From NCBI GenBank assembly GCA_032433765.1, contig JAVIAB010000092.1, positions 35,825,316 through 35,889,315 of the forward strand: a DNA stretch of 64,000 bases, written 5' to 3'. Position numbers and translations under genes: made by a program. The DNA comes from Megaustenia siamemsis. Lineage: Eukaryota > Mollusca > Gastropoda > Stylommatophora > Ariophantidae. This document shows positions 19,102-29,150 of the stretch, one piece after another; position 1 is the stretch's first letter, and each line of letters opens with the position of its first letter. The notes below the pieces were generated by a model that saw nothing but the letters and a program-made list of their open reading frames with translations, made no database searches and was not told the DNA's origin.

Positions 19102-19885
19102 GAGGGTGTGGCTTGATGATGATGTTGTTGAGGGTGGCACATGATGATGATGTTGTTGAGGGTGGCACATGATGATGTTGTTGAGGGTGGCACATGATGA
19201 TGATGTTGTTGAGGGTGGCACATGATGATGCTGTTGAGGGTGGCACATGCTGATGATGTGTCAATTTGTGTGGCTTGGTGATGATAAGACATGAAGGGAT
19301 GATGTTGAGGGTGTGGCTTGATGATGATGATGATGATAAGAGAGAGAGAGCGTCACTATTTAATCATTACACATGATGATGTTGCCCGAGCCGACCAGCG
19401 ACGACGACCAGCGACGACCAGCGACCGCCGACGACCAGCGACCGCCGACCAGCGCCGATGATGACCGAGGTGGCCCGATGATGTGGCCGGATGATGATCG
19501 ACGTGGATGTGTCATATCGCTAACACCTGGTTACTAACACCCCTTTGCCTTTTTTTGCCTCCTGTTGCCATCACACATTGATGATAACACGAACCCCCGC
19601 AAGTTTTAGACTGACATACAAGTTTTAGAACCACTGGTCGCCATAGCCAGCACGCACACTTGAGATAAGGAGATAAGACCACCCGCGAGGCCGACCACTT
19701 GAGATAAGCACTTGAGATAAGACCGACCACCCGGCGAGGTCACCTGAGATAAGACCGACCACCCGCGATAAACGAGGTCGAGATTGCACGATACATGCCA
19801 AAATGTGCTGCACGATACAAGATTGTGCTGCACGATACATGTGAAAATGTTAAAATCCTTGCTCAAAACACCCTTCCTTACTACT
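18228..19885 (-). repeat. right long terminal inverted repeat of Polinton 1
   Basis: This is the inverted counterpart of 10507-12003. It is about 160 bp longer, because the left copy lost 145 bp in the protease and microsatellite lengths differ. It holds the capsid-gene tail, the protease gene, (GA)n at 19068-19100, TGATGATG repeats to about 19345, and CGACCAGCG-rich repeats at 19390-19455. Confidence 0.9.
18468..18977 (+). CDS. Polinton cysteine protease (adenain/Ulp1-like)
   Basis: There are 169 codons, complete. The catalytic layout of adenovirus-type C5/C48 proteases is visible: His in PGEHWVALFYN (residue about 48), Asp in CEYFDSYG (about 66), the oxyanion Gln in RVLQD and the nucleophile Cys in NTCGLYC (about 107). 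The enzyme matures capsid proteins in related viruses. It is the last gene of the rightward block and ends inside the terminal repeat. A deleted copy lies inverted at 11393-11760. Confidence 0.9.
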   Translation: MNTMEIYNLLMSDIFVRRCSLVSVIPRNHLPPSIDPTTTAAFVINTDPAHEPGEHWVALFYNGLGECEYFDSYGLPPRHVDILNFIEQNSHAPFVFNPRVLQDLFTNTCGLYCAYYMLLKCRGAKLNRILMPFSSRQHINDRIIYRLLAPWLIRLRGAHGRLKLSTIGQ

Positions 19886-20345
19886 ATCCGACGTCTATCC
19901 CTCTCTCTGGTTAGTTAGATCCGACGTGTAGCTCTCTCTCTCTCTGGATAGTTAGATCCGACGTGTAGCCCTGTCTCTGGATAGTTAGATCCGACGTGTA
20001 GCTCTCTCTCTCTCTGGTTATTTAGATCCGACGTGTAGCCCTGTCTCTGGATAGTTAGATCCGACGTCTATCTCTCTCTCTCTCTCTGGATAGTTAGATC
20101 CGACGTCTATCTCTCTCTCTCTCTCTGGATAGTTAGATCCGACGTCTATCCCTCTCTCTGGTTAGTTAGATCTGACGTGTAGCCATGTCTCTGGATAGTT
20201 AGATCCGACGTCTAGCTCTCTCTCTCTCTCTCTCTGGATAGTTAGATCCGACGTCTAGCTCTCTCTCTTTCTCTCTCTGGATAGTTAGATCCTATATCTA
20301 GCCTTTATTCTGGATAGTTAGATCCAATGTCTTGCCCTCTCGAAT
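19886..20345. repeat. minisatellite (right side of Polinton 1), CT-expanded unit
   Basis: This continues the 33-bp array from the left side, with units carrying GGATAGTTAGATCCGACGTC or GACGTGTAG and variable (CT)n spacers. Left units mostly have GATGTCTAG and right units GACGTCTAT or GACGTGTAG. The two sides have therefore diverged since or before the insertion. Confidence 0.93.
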
Positions 20346-20410
20346 AATGGCGGGAAAACAGGAGGTCCCGTGTACACTCGGCGCATGTTAAAGAGCCCTT
20401 GGAAGTTGGA
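20345..20410 (+). repeat. 3' tail of the split SINE
   Basis: CTCGAATAATGGCGGGAAAA and the following GGAGGTCCCG align with CTCGGATAACGGCAATAAAC TGGAGGTTC in the short copy at 4520-4545. This closes the SINE that opened at 7345. Confidence 0.5.
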
Positions 20411-20432
20411 AACAGAAAATATTGAGCCAAAA

Positions 20433-20735
20433 ATGGCCTCTGCTAGGGCAAAATTGACGGGAAAAAATCTACTCCAAAATGTCAAAACTCTCGACGATAA
20501 AAGTGAGAGTAGTTCTGAAGATGGAGAATATCTGCCTCTATGTAGAGAAACTCTTGAGCACACGACTGCCGATGTAAAAAAATATTTTCAAAATATATTA
20601 ATGCAATATTCAGACCCTCGGGACTTAGCTATAGATATACAACTGACGTTTGCAAACAAAACAAAACAAACAAAAACTCATGTAAAAGATTATACAACGC
20701 GAACTAGTCTAGACCTTACAGGTGCGTCAGTCCAG
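20433..20735 (+). other. unidentified 101-codon ORF
   Basis: The frame from the ATG at 20433 reads MASARAKLTGKNLLQ, then an acidic SESSSEDGEYLPL stretch and a helical stretch (DVKKYFQNILMQYSDPRDLA). It runs into the 53-bp minisatellite at its end. No domain is recognised, and no splice or promoter support is seen. It may be a fragment of a retroelement gag or of an old gene. Composition is more protein-like than that of the surrounding intron, so it is recorded at low confidence. Confidence 0.3.
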
Positions 20736-21235
20736 TAATTGAATATACAGCACAAACCAGTCTAGACCTTACAGGTGCGTCACTCCAGTAATGGATTATA
20801 CAGCACAAACCATTCTAGACCTTACAGGTGCGTCACTCCAGTAATGGAATATACAGCACAAACCAGTTTAGACCTTACAGGTGTGTCACTCCAGTAATGG
20901 AATATACAGCACAAACCAGTCTAGACTTTACAGGTGCGTCACTCCAGTAATGGATTATACAGCACAAACCAGTCTAGACTTTACAGGTGCGTCACTCCAG
21001 TAATGGAATATACAGCACAAACCAGTCTAGACTTTACAGGTGCGTCACTCCAGTAATGGAATATACAGCACAAACCAGTCTAGACTTTACAGGTGCGTCA
21101 CTCCAGTAATGGATTATACAGCACAAACCAGTCTAGACTTTACAGGTGCATCACTCCAGTAATGGATTATACAGCACAAACCAGTCTAGACCTTACATGT
21201 ACGTCACTCCAGTAATGGATTATACAGCAGCACAA
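20700..21235. repeat. 53-bp minisatellite with splice-donor-like sequence (right array)
   Basis: About ten well-preserved units carry AAACCAGTCTAGACCTTACA directly followed by GGTGCGTCACTCCAGTAATG. They align over the whole length with the exon 3 end plus its donor (ACCAGTCGAAACCATACGC, then GTAAGTCTCTGCAGTCAT). Each unit keeps an AG|GTGCGT donor-like site and a CTCCAG acceptor-like site 39 bases before the next donor. Exon 4 begins 215 bp further on. Confidence 0.9.
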
Positions 21236-21449
21236 ACCAGATTTTTGCAAGTAAACTCTCCAATTCAGATTTGTGTAGTTACACATTCTTTGTTACAGAA
21301 GTGGTCGGAAAGTGAAATTGTAGCTCAAAATCCCATGTAATGATTTGGTTGAAAATGTAATTTCTGTTGGACTTTATTTTCAGTAATATAAAGTACTAAT
21401 AATAAACCTTGCTTTATTGATGTACATTATTTTCTTTCAATGGCTTCAG

Positions 21450-21639
21450 TGAAATAAGGAAAGCTATTATAAAAGAAGTGAAGGAAAAGCTAAGCATAAT
21501 TGATGTAATTCAAGCTATTGTCGACAACGTCATGCCTTGTACCATTATCTTTGTGGTTATCAGAGCTATCCAGTATCGGCGAGGTTATATCAACAGAGAC
21601 GGGTTTGATAACATATATATCACAAGATATTTTTTCCAG
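21450..21639 (+). CDS. DCST1/DCST2: DCST-like gene, exon 4 of the visible part
   Basis: The acceptor is ATGGCTTCAG|T and the donor TTCCAG|GTAGGA. One base completes the codon from exon 3, and 63 codons follow in phase 0. A helical, charged stretch (IRKAIIKEVKEKLSIIDVIQ) leads into a membrane helix (PCTIIFVVIRAIQY). The diagnostic DC-STAMP sequence RDGFDNIYITRYFFQ comes next. DCST1/2, SPE-42 and Sneaky share this FDNxYIT motif, which is the main evidence for the gene's identity. The intron before it is 15.3 kb and contains Polinton 1. Confidence 0.88.
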
Positions 21640-22575
21640 GTAGGAAGACATTTGTTTAAATAGTGAAAATCGCTGTTTATCTAATAAGTGAATAGTAAAA
21701 ATCCTGGAAAGAAGTTATCGCGCTTGTAAAAAAAAAAAAAAAAATCAGTGCTCAATAAAAAAAAAAATTATTATAAAGATTGTTTTGAAATGTCTCTTTC
21801 CTCGGGGATTATGTGAATATAATCTAAAGAGCTGATGCGTCGAGTGTGAAGTTGCAAAGTATAAGGATAAGTTAAAAATAATTCTTTTTTTTTTCCTTCT
21901 TCAGCTTTTGTTCGACAATTACTTTTCTTCACCGTCCGTTCTAAAAAAAAAAAAAAAAAGAAGACGTTAACTGGTCGTAGTTGCGCTGTGTTGTGGTTTA
22001 CAGTAAGCTGTGGTTTCAGTGCTTTTTTCAACCAACACATCCGACTTCAGCATGACTATTTTTTTTTTTTAACAACAAATTGCCTTTTCTCATGATCATC
22101 TTGACTGATTAGTTGGTTGGCAGAGCCACAGCAGGAGCATAGTAGGATCTTGATCATCTGTGATTCTCTGATCTCACATGAAAAGCTAATTTGAAACTAC
22201 TGACTGTTTTCATCCAAAGTGCTATTTCGTTCATTCTGAGAAATAAATTAGGCATTGTGTGTTTTCAAAATGCTGCCTGCAATAATATTAAATAATTTCT
22301 TCTTTATGCACTATTAAGACTTTTAGAGGCACATTATGTATTTATTTTTGCTAATAGCTTCAACAATAACCTTGCATATATTTAGAGTCATGGTAGCGTT
22401 ATGACTTGGCAGTTCAATTCCAGTATGACGCTCTCTAGTTGATTCAGCGTTATAGTAACATTTTTATTACTTTTATTTTCATTCAATAATTATCACAATT
22501 AGTTTACTCACGATTACTCCGATAACTTTAGGTTCCCCTTAACTTCTTTGCCTACAAAACAACAATTATTTGTAG
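21640..22575. other. intron, no gene seen
   Basis: AT-rich intron with A and T homopolymers at about 21728, 21760, 21945 and 22065. Short ORFs lack recognisable domains. A weak tRNA-like stretch at 22385-22435 was not accepted. Confidence 0.5.
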
Positions 22576-23045
22576 TCAGGGTTGTCTCCCCAAGGAATCA
22601 GTCTCCTCTAGAAAAGCAGTCTCCTCAAGGAAAGCAGTCTCACCAAAGATAGCAGTCTCCTCTAAGCAAACAGACTCAACAAGGAAAGCAGTCTCCTCAA
22701 AGCAAACAGACTCACCAAGGATAGCAGTCTCCTCAAAGCAAACAGACTCACCAAGGATAGCAGTCTCCTCAAAGAAAACAGACTCAACAAGGATAGCAGT
22801 CTCCTCAAAGAAAACAGACTCAACAAGGATAGCAGTCTCCTCAAAGAAAACAAACTCAACAAGGATAGCAGTCTCCTCAAAGAAAACAGACTCAACAAGG
22901 ATAGCAGTATCCTCAAAGAAAACAGACTCAACAAGGATAGCAGTCTCCTCAAAGAAAACAGACTCCCCAAGGAAAGCAGTCTTCCAAAGGAAAGCAGTCT
23001 CACAAAAGATAGCAGTCTCCTCAAAGAAAACGGACTCACCAAGGA
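22576..23045. repeat. 36-bp minisatellite
   Basis: Units carry GGATAGCAGTCTCCTCAAAG then AAAACAGACTCAACAA. The period is divisible by three, so the minus strand encodes repeated ETAILVESVFFE. No start context, signal or domain was found, so it is taken as non-coding. Confidence 0.92.
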
Positions 23046-23120
23046 TAGGGGTTAAGGCAAAAAAAAAATGCAAATGAATGCATAAAAATGCGAAGCTTTT
23101 AAAATAAAAATAAATTTCTA

Positions 23121-23258
23121 AAACAAAATAATCGAAAAATGTTAAAGAAAAGCAAATTGACTTCCCTTGTGTCGTGGGCACTTTCCCGTCCTGACTAGTG
23201 CCCACGACACAAGGGAAGTCAATTTGCTTTTCTTTAACATTTTTCGATTATTTTATTT
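23121..23258. repeat. foldback hairpin, 62-bp arms
   Basis: Left arm 23121-23182 and right arm 23197-23258 are reverse complements with about one mismatch, separated by a 14-base loop (TTCCCGTCCTGACT). It lies exactly between two related minisatellite blocks (22576-23045 and 23440-23890). Confidence 0.9.
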
Positions 23259-23439
23259 TGGATATTTCATTACTAGTTAGCCATGTAGGATTAGTTATAT
23301 TTACTTACATATCTGTGTGTGTTGTTGTTTGCCTGTTCCTGCTGAAGGCCTATTGAGCCGAAACGTAGTTCAAATCTGTGTCGTCTACTAACCACGTAAA
23401 GCTTTTACCATACATTTTTTTCTATTTTTTTTCAATTTT

Positions 23440-23890
23440 CCCTCACCAAGGATAGCATTCTCCTCAAAGAAAACATACTCAACAAGGATAGCAGTCACCT
23501 CAAAAAAAACAGACTCACCAGGTATAGCAGTCTCCTTAAAAAAAAAAGACTTACCAAGGATAGCAGTCTCACCAGGGATGGTAGTCTCACCAAAGATAGC
23601 AGTCTCACCAAGGAAAGCAGTCTCACCAAGGATAGCAGTCTCACCAAGGATAGCAGTCTTCTCAAGGATAGCAGTCTCCCCAAGGAAAGCAGTCTCATCA
23701 AGAATAGCAGTCTCCCCTAGGAAATCAGTCTCCTCTATGAAACCAGTCTCCCCACGGAAAGCTGTCTCCCCCAAGGAAAGCAGTCTCCCCAAGGAAAGCA
23801 ATCTCCTTAAGGAGATCATTATCCCCAATGAAATCATTATCCCCAAGGAAAGCTGTCTCCCCAAGGAAAGCAGTCTCACCAAGATTAAAG
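23440..23890. repeat. 18-bp minisatellite related to the 36-bp one
   Basis: Units carry CCAAGGATAGCAGTCTCA with variants; some double units match the 36-bp array at 22576-23045. The two blocks were probably one array, later split by the hairpin and its flanking 330 bp. Confidence 0.88.
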
Positions 23891-23950
23891 AATAGCTTCA
23901 ATTAAGTTTATATCAAGCTTTTCTTCACTTAAGTTAAAACGGTTAGTTAA

Positions 23951-24195
23951 GTGCCCCCGTCACGCCAAGTGGCGTATAGGGAATATGGTGTTAGTAACCA
24001 CAAATTTTACAGACCTTCGGCACATGAATTTTGGGGTAATGTGGTCGGTATTACGCTCGTGCCGCTTTACTTTCCCAGAAAAAAATCCGGTACCCATTAA
24101 AGGCTGGGTGAACCCGGAAGCCGTCGGTTGGGATCTAACCCTACCTCTTGTCCTTTGTAGTCCAGTTCAGTAACCACTGAGCTATCGTGGCTCTC
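23951..24195 (-). repeat. tRNA-headed SINE copy (minus)
   Basis: It starts with CCCCCGTCACGCCAAGTGGCG (tail) and ends with the reverse complement of the tRNA-like head (CCACTGAGCTATCGTGGCTC). It is nearly full length and matches 6724-6994. Confidence 0.85.
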
Positions 24196-25004
24196 TTTTT
24201 TCTTCACTTGGGAGACATTATTGCTGTAATAAACCTGCTCGTCCTACATGTATTTTTTAAAAAAAAGTAAATCTTTCAACCTCTGTAACCTCTCCCTGTT
24301 ATCCGGTCTTTATTTCACAAGGGTGCTCTCCATGCAATTAATCTTGACGTCAGGCTGTACTCGTATATTCCATTAATCTAGTGTAGATTTACAAAGACGT
24401 CTCAAATTGTGTGATTGGCACATTTATTTTTATTTCCTTTCATGAAACTATTAGGAGCAACAAAAAAGTTGTAAAATACGAGAATTTATGCGACGTCATG
24501 TCTCAAAGTAGAAACTAAAAGAAAGTAGATTTATGAATGAATCTTATAACCAGTATTACATTATTTGCATTATCCAGCATAGCGTCTCCACTTATTGGTG
24601 ATAACTTTATATGAATGGCCATGTTCTGCAGGGAAATTACACAAATGATGCTCTCCAGTTTTCTTCTCCAAATATTGACTGCGGTGGTTCATTATCAACA
24701 GTGATCTATCTATCCATCTCTCTTTCACTTGAAATATTGTCTAAATCTGCAATGTCGTTTCCTGTATAAATTCTACTGTCTTTTTTAATTCTTGCAGTGG
24801 CCTATATAGTTTATCAGCAGTGGTGAAATCCAGCTAGTTGAGATGTTAGCACAGAGCGGTAGTTATGATGAACATGGTTCGATATATCAATGATTAGTTC
24901 GCTAATGTTCGAGCATTAACGCTGCACAAGTTTGCACATCCCTCCGAACTCACTTCAAACTTACTTCATTAAAATTGTCTTTATACTTTGCTTTGCTATA
25001 GGTT
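24196..25004. other. intron, no gene seen
   Basis: AT-rich intron. The only weak signal is a tRNA-like stretch at 24835-24895 (TAGTTGAGATGTTAGC … ATGGTTCGATAT), too degenerate to call. Confidence 0.5.
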
Positions 25005-25065
25005 GAACCCTACCTCTTGTCCTTTGTAGTCTAGTTCACTAACCACTGAGCTATCGCGGCTCCCT
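25005..25065 (-). repeat. SINE head fragment (minus)
   Basis: About 60 bp match only the tRNA-like head of the common SINE (CTAACCACTGAGCTATCGCGGCTCCC). The body and tail are absent, so this is an isolated head left by deletion or an incomplete insertion. Confidence 0.75.
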
Positions 25066-25238
25066 ATGTTATTCTATAGATACGTCATAAACTTGTGTGA
25101 AATATGTAATTATATAGTTTTGTCAAGCATTTTAAGCAATTATGACCCTCGAAAATGTAAATAAAATATGCACTTTTATTATTTTATCTTGGACTTGAAA
25201 TGTGAACGTTTTTTTTTTTTGTTTCCTTGTCTGAGCAG

Positions 25239-25346
25239 ATTGAAGCCCGCAGAAATGAGCTTGAGCAAGAGACACTGTTTCCACTGAGACATGGCGAGAA
25301 ATTTAAATACATCCCAACATTCACTTTCTGGTTGGCCAAAAAAGAG
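25239..25346 (+). CDS. DCST1/DCST2: DCST-like gene, exon 5 of the visible part
   Basis: The acceptor is TGTCTGAGCAG|ATT and the donor AAAGAG|GTAATT. It has 36 codons, phase 0 on both sides. The peptide IEARRNELEQETLFPLRHGE continues the DC-STAMP motif of exon 4: in DCST proteins the FDNxYITxYF box is followed by an I-x-A-R-R cluster and an L-x-P-L box. It ends KYIPTFTFWLAKKE, which looks like the start of a cytosol-to-membrane transition. Confidence 0.85.
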
Positions 25347-25671
25347 GTAATTTATTTCATGTTAAAAGATGCAAGACTGATGTGGCCATATCGGCAACAT
25401 CTATTTGTTTTAATAGCAATAGTTCTTATTTTTCTTTTCTTCTTCATTTGGTTTCAAGTATCGAGATAACAGAAGGGTTACAATCTTATCTTATTGGCTG
25501 GCCTCTTCTGCTGTCACGTTTCTACTTGTTTCTAGTATCCAGTCTATCTTCTTTCTTGATTATGTCCTCTACTCTTGGTTTGTTATTGTTGTGGCATTAG
25601 TTGATAATTGTGTGAGTCGTGTTTTCCTGTTCAGTCTTGCCCTGTAGTCGCACTATTTAAATGTGTTATTG

Positions 25672-25795
25672 CTTAGTGTACTCTTGTTGGAATAATCCAC
25701 AACTGTCATCTCAGCTCTTGCTGCACTCTTGTTGGAATAATCCTCAACCGTCTTCTCAGCTCTTAATGTACTCGTGTTGGTATAATCTCAACTAT
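25672..25795. repeat. short tandem repeat, about 48 bp, three units
   Basis: Three diverged units carry CTCTTGTTGGAATAATCC and TCAGCTCTT in direct order. No function is suggested. Confidence 0.7.
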
Positions 25796-26980
25796 ATTCT
25801 TTGCTCTTCATTTACTATTTTGACTCTGGCACTGACACCCATGCCAGTCACTTGCCACATTTCAGTCATTATTATTATTTCAGTCAATGATTATTGTGTA
25901 TCTTCTTGATTTGCTTCTAGAATAAAACTTTCATTTTGGTTCTTATAAACACAACGTGGAGATAAAGATTGTACTGAAGATCTCCCTCTTCTTTTATTAA
26001 GTTCTATTGTAGTTTCTGTGTTAGGTAAAGTTGGACACATTTCAGTGCATCTTCATCCTATTTATATTTCAAGATTGTTGTTTTCTGTCATCAGATTGAC
26101 TAGAAATTTGAATCTATCTACTTCCTTTAGTTGTTTTTTTTACGTATCAAAATGTTATTTTGTCAACATCTATCTGTGGCAAAGTTCTTTACTTTCATTT
26201 TTGTCAACTTATGTGTGAATAACAGAGGGATAGCACAATATCATTGTTCTAATTCCTGCCGTAACCTCAAAATTGTACTAACATGCTGTTGATGTTCTTA
26301 CTATGTCACTCTAGTGTTGTTTAGATAGATTTTTGCATGCATTAAGTAGTTGTTGATTTACTCTGTATATTTGCATTTTTTTTAGTCATAATTAATCACT
26401 GTTGAATTGTGAATGACTTTCCTGATTTATGGGGATTACATATGGATTTTGGTTGCACTTTGCTTTATTTCGAATAATGAATTGATGCATATATTTCTTT
26501 GGAAACCCATTGATGAGTTGCTAATCAGCTGCTCTAGAATTAGTGTATATCATTTCTCAACGCATACGTTTTCCCTGCTTGGGTTAGCGGGAATTTCCTT
26601 TTTATTACTTGGATTTTTTTTTTTCTACTGCATTTCAAATTCCATGAAATTGTTAGGAGAACTAAGGAAGAGTATGTCAACGTGTAAACTCATATACAAA
26701 ATACATTAGGCACGGCTGCTTCCTTTAATCTAAAAATGTAGTATTTTAGTTATAATCATAAATAGGTTGCTACTTATTTAAATGAAGATGTCCCGAGGAA
26801 ATTCTGACTAACTTTCCCTTTTTTCCCCCGCGGAACCACCACAAGTGTATCGCTTTTTGTTTCGCAATAAGTTTTATTTTTTTTAACTGCAATCGTTGAA
26901 ACTACAAAACTTCCATTTTAAATTAATCATTACGTCTTCACACGTTTAGGGTGCTGGAGCAATAGACAAGGGGTTATAAA

Positions 26981-27022
<42 letters not shown>

Positions 27023-27040
27023 TGTGTGTATGTGTGTGTA
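26981..27040. repeat. (TG)n microsatellite
   Basis: A run of TG with a short CGCGCG interruption at about 27006. Cys-Val ORFs across it are artefacts. Confidence 0.93.
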
Positions 27041-27701
27041 CCTGCACGTCCATTGGGAATTTTCCTGTTTCGGTTCTCATCTGTGTTGTATTTTTTTTAA
27101 ATTTATTAAGTTTATTTTTGTTTTCTCTTATAATGTAGTAAATCTCCCTCTCCTTCTGTCATTTCATTTCGCTTCTTATCCAATTGTTAATTCTCTTTAA
27201 TCTACTAGTTCCGCTCATTCTAATGCATGTAGTATAGTTTTTTTATAGAGTTCTTCTAGTTTTCTGAAGTGGACCACATGTTGACCGAAATATAAATAAT
27301 AAACAAATAATTTTGATTTGTTCCTGTTTTGTAAAGCTGTCACCATACTTTTACAACCCACGTATATAGGCCTATATATATATATATACATGTATATGAA
27401 AGCAAACATACCAAAAACCAATTCAATAAAACGCTGAAACAAAAACATGAGTGTAACACCAGAAAGGACTTTAGCACACAACAGACTGCGTGTACGTATG
27501 GCACCTCTTTCATTGCACCTCAACAAGAACGTAGAAGCATCGTTCGAACTCCGATTTTAGGCACTAACTTTAGTTCCTCCACTAAAGTTGGATGTAACAT
27601 AAACAAATGATGTGTAATTTGTATTTCTAACTATGATAGATGCATTCAAATTTTCTACCATAAACTGCAGCGGGAGTTGTTTTTTGTTGTTGTTGTACTA
27701 G

Positions 27702-27899
27702 GTCAAGAAACTTATAAAAGGAGTGCTGTTCTGGCTGTTTGCGGTTTTCCATGCGGTCTACTACATTGTGTGTGACTATGCCCTGTACTGGGTTCTAGAC
27801 CTCGTGCGAAGAAACATGGATATTCGGACTAGCGCTGCCCTTCCTCCACATTTGCAGTTCCATGTCAGTGGCAAGGGACCAATGTCAGACATGTTTAAG
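27702..27899 (+). CDS. DCST1/DCST2: DCST-like gene, exon 6 of the visible part
   Basis: The acceptor is GTTGTACTAG|GTC. The donor AAG|GTTGTT is a weak GT donor. It has 66 codons, phase 0. A long hydrophobic helix (GVLFWLFAVFHAVYYIVCDY) is followed by ALYWVLDLVRRNMD and a polar loop (PPHLQFHVSGKGPMSDMFK). The helix followed by a D-x-x-L/V-xx-RR region and a conserved polar ectodomain fits the late membrane segments of DCST proteins. The weak donor may make this exon sensitive to alternative splicing. Confidence 0.85.
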
Positions 27900-28149
27900 G
27901 TTGTTCTCTTTTAAATCATAGCTTACCTCGTAATTTAGTCGTTAATGTTGCACTTTGTCAAATATGATCATGAGGTTACTTGCTTGGTTTTTGTTTGTTC
28001 AGCAGATTGTATCTATTTTGGGAATATATTCTGTGATGTGGGCATTTGAGTCTTAATACCTTATTAAAATGCGTTTTGAAACATGTACGGCATTTGATGT
28101 CTTGAGAGACAGTTGATAGCGACCAATCATAACATGTCAGTAAAAGTAG

Positions 28150-28376
28150 TAAAGTACCCCCCGTCACGCCAAGTGGCGGCGTATAGGGAAATATGGTGTT
28201 AGTGACCCTATATTTTACAGACCTTCAGCACATGATTTTTGGGGTAATGTGGTCGGTATTACGCCCGTGCTGCTTTACTTTCCCAGAAAAAATCCGGTAC
28301 CCATTTAAGGCTGGGTGAACCCGGAGCCGTCGGTTGGGATCGAACCCTACCTCTTGTCCGTAGTAGTCCAGTTCAA
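28150..28376 (-). repeat. SINE copy lacking its head (minus)
   Basis: It matches the tail and body of the common SINE from CCCCCCGTCACGCCAAGTGG to CCTACCTCTTGTCC, and stops before the A-box part. The tail has an extra GGC (AAGTGGCGGCGTATAGG), shared with the 31569 copy. Confidence 0.82.
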
Positions 28377-28489
28377 ACATGTCAGTAGTTTGGTTATATA
28401 TCTTATTGTCTTATACTGGAGGTTGTTTTACTGAACAGCTTCTCTCGTGACAGAGTCGACCAATATTGGATAGACAACTCCGATCGTAG

Positions 28490-29010
28490 GAAAAGCAAGA
28501 GCATTTGTGGTGCCTTATCTGATCTCCTTTCTCCTAAGCCTTTTGTCTTCTGACTTTGACATCAACGCTTCCTCGAATATTAACCTGCTTTTTTCATTTT
28601 TATTTATTGTTGTACTCCATGTGACACGCTGCCAGACTTTCCCAGTTTCGTTCGCCGATAGAGAATTCACTCAATGAAGCCCTGCAAACATCCTTATACC
28701 TCATCACTGGTCTACCTTTTTTGCCCTCTTTCAGACCCTAAGTTCGCCATAAAATAGTTGTTTGGGAATACGAATGTTGTCTAATCTTCTCACGTGACCC
28801 AGCCACCTTAGTTTTCGACTCCTAAGTGTTGCCATGATGTATGGGAGTTTGGGTCGTTACCAGACGCAAGAGTTGGTTACTTTGTCCGGCCATTTAATGT
28901 TCATTATCTTGTAAAGGCAACACACATGAAAGCTGTTTAACGTTCTCTCTCGTCCTGCATAGGTCATCCAAATTTCTGATCCATATGAAAGTGTACTAAG
29001 CTCACAGCTA
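28490..29010 (-). pseudogene. LINE reverse transcriptase C-terminal remnant
   Basis: The minus strand in several frames gives GSEIWMTYAGRERTLNSFHV, then MNIKWPDKVTN and RKLRWLGHVRR followed by PKQLFYGEL. This is the familiar C-terminal tail of a common animal LINE reverse transcriptase. Several stops and shifts show age. The palm domain is not included. Confidence 0.75.
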
Positions 29011-29150
29011 TTAACAATTTTTCACACGAAGTATTGTCATATATACGGAATAAACTCAAGCCAAGCTTGCAACAATATGTCATTTTATCGTGTCAACAGT
29101 CCATATATATATATATATATATACATAACCGTTATTTTCTATTTTTACAG

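Larger units (their letters stand above)
10507..19885 (+). mobile_element. Polinton/Maverick element 1 (9.4 kb, no polymerase gene)
   Basis: The ends are exact inverted repeats (AGTAGTAAGGAAGGGTGTTT at the left, its reverse complement at the right). Each side is flanked by ATCCGA (10501-10506, 19886-19891), a 6-bp target duplication as known for Polintons; termini starting with AG also fit that family. Gene order is PC4-like (minus), then on plus: ATPase, small basic protein, ORF155, integrase, small membrane protein, penton, pX-like, major capsid protein and protease. Protein-primed DNA polymerase B, expected in Polintons, is absent. Two capsid genes carry in-frame stops, so it looks recently disabled. 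It lies in intron 3 of the DCST-like gene in the sense orientation of the capsid block. Confidence 0.93.
25347..27701. other. intron, mostly AT-rich, no gene seen
   Basis: Hydrophobic ORFs here (25382-25600, 26413-26709) come from T-rich DNA and lack domains. Small repeats are listed separately. A stretch at 27250-27310 (CTGAAGTGGACCACATGTTG then ACCGAAAT) resembles 23340-23370 and may be a shared retroelement end. Confidence 0.5.

Noticed and set aside
10507..19885. hidden DNA polymerase B gene in Polinton 1
   Set aside because: No DTDS/YGDTDS-like, SLYP-like or exonuclease-like motif was seen in any frame, and no unassigned stretch is long enough.
22576..23205. 209-codon repeat protein (ETAILVESVFFE)
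   Set aside because: The 36-bp minisatellite keeps frame only because its period is divisible by three. The same family has an 18-bp period next door, and the frame runs into unrelated hairpin DNA.
23330..23375. hammerhead ribozyme of a Penelope-like element (CTGCTGAAGGCC … GAGCCGAAACG)
   Set aside because: The CTGANGA core is not matched (CTGCTGA). Similar text at 27255-27295 is also incomplete. A covariance-model search would decide.
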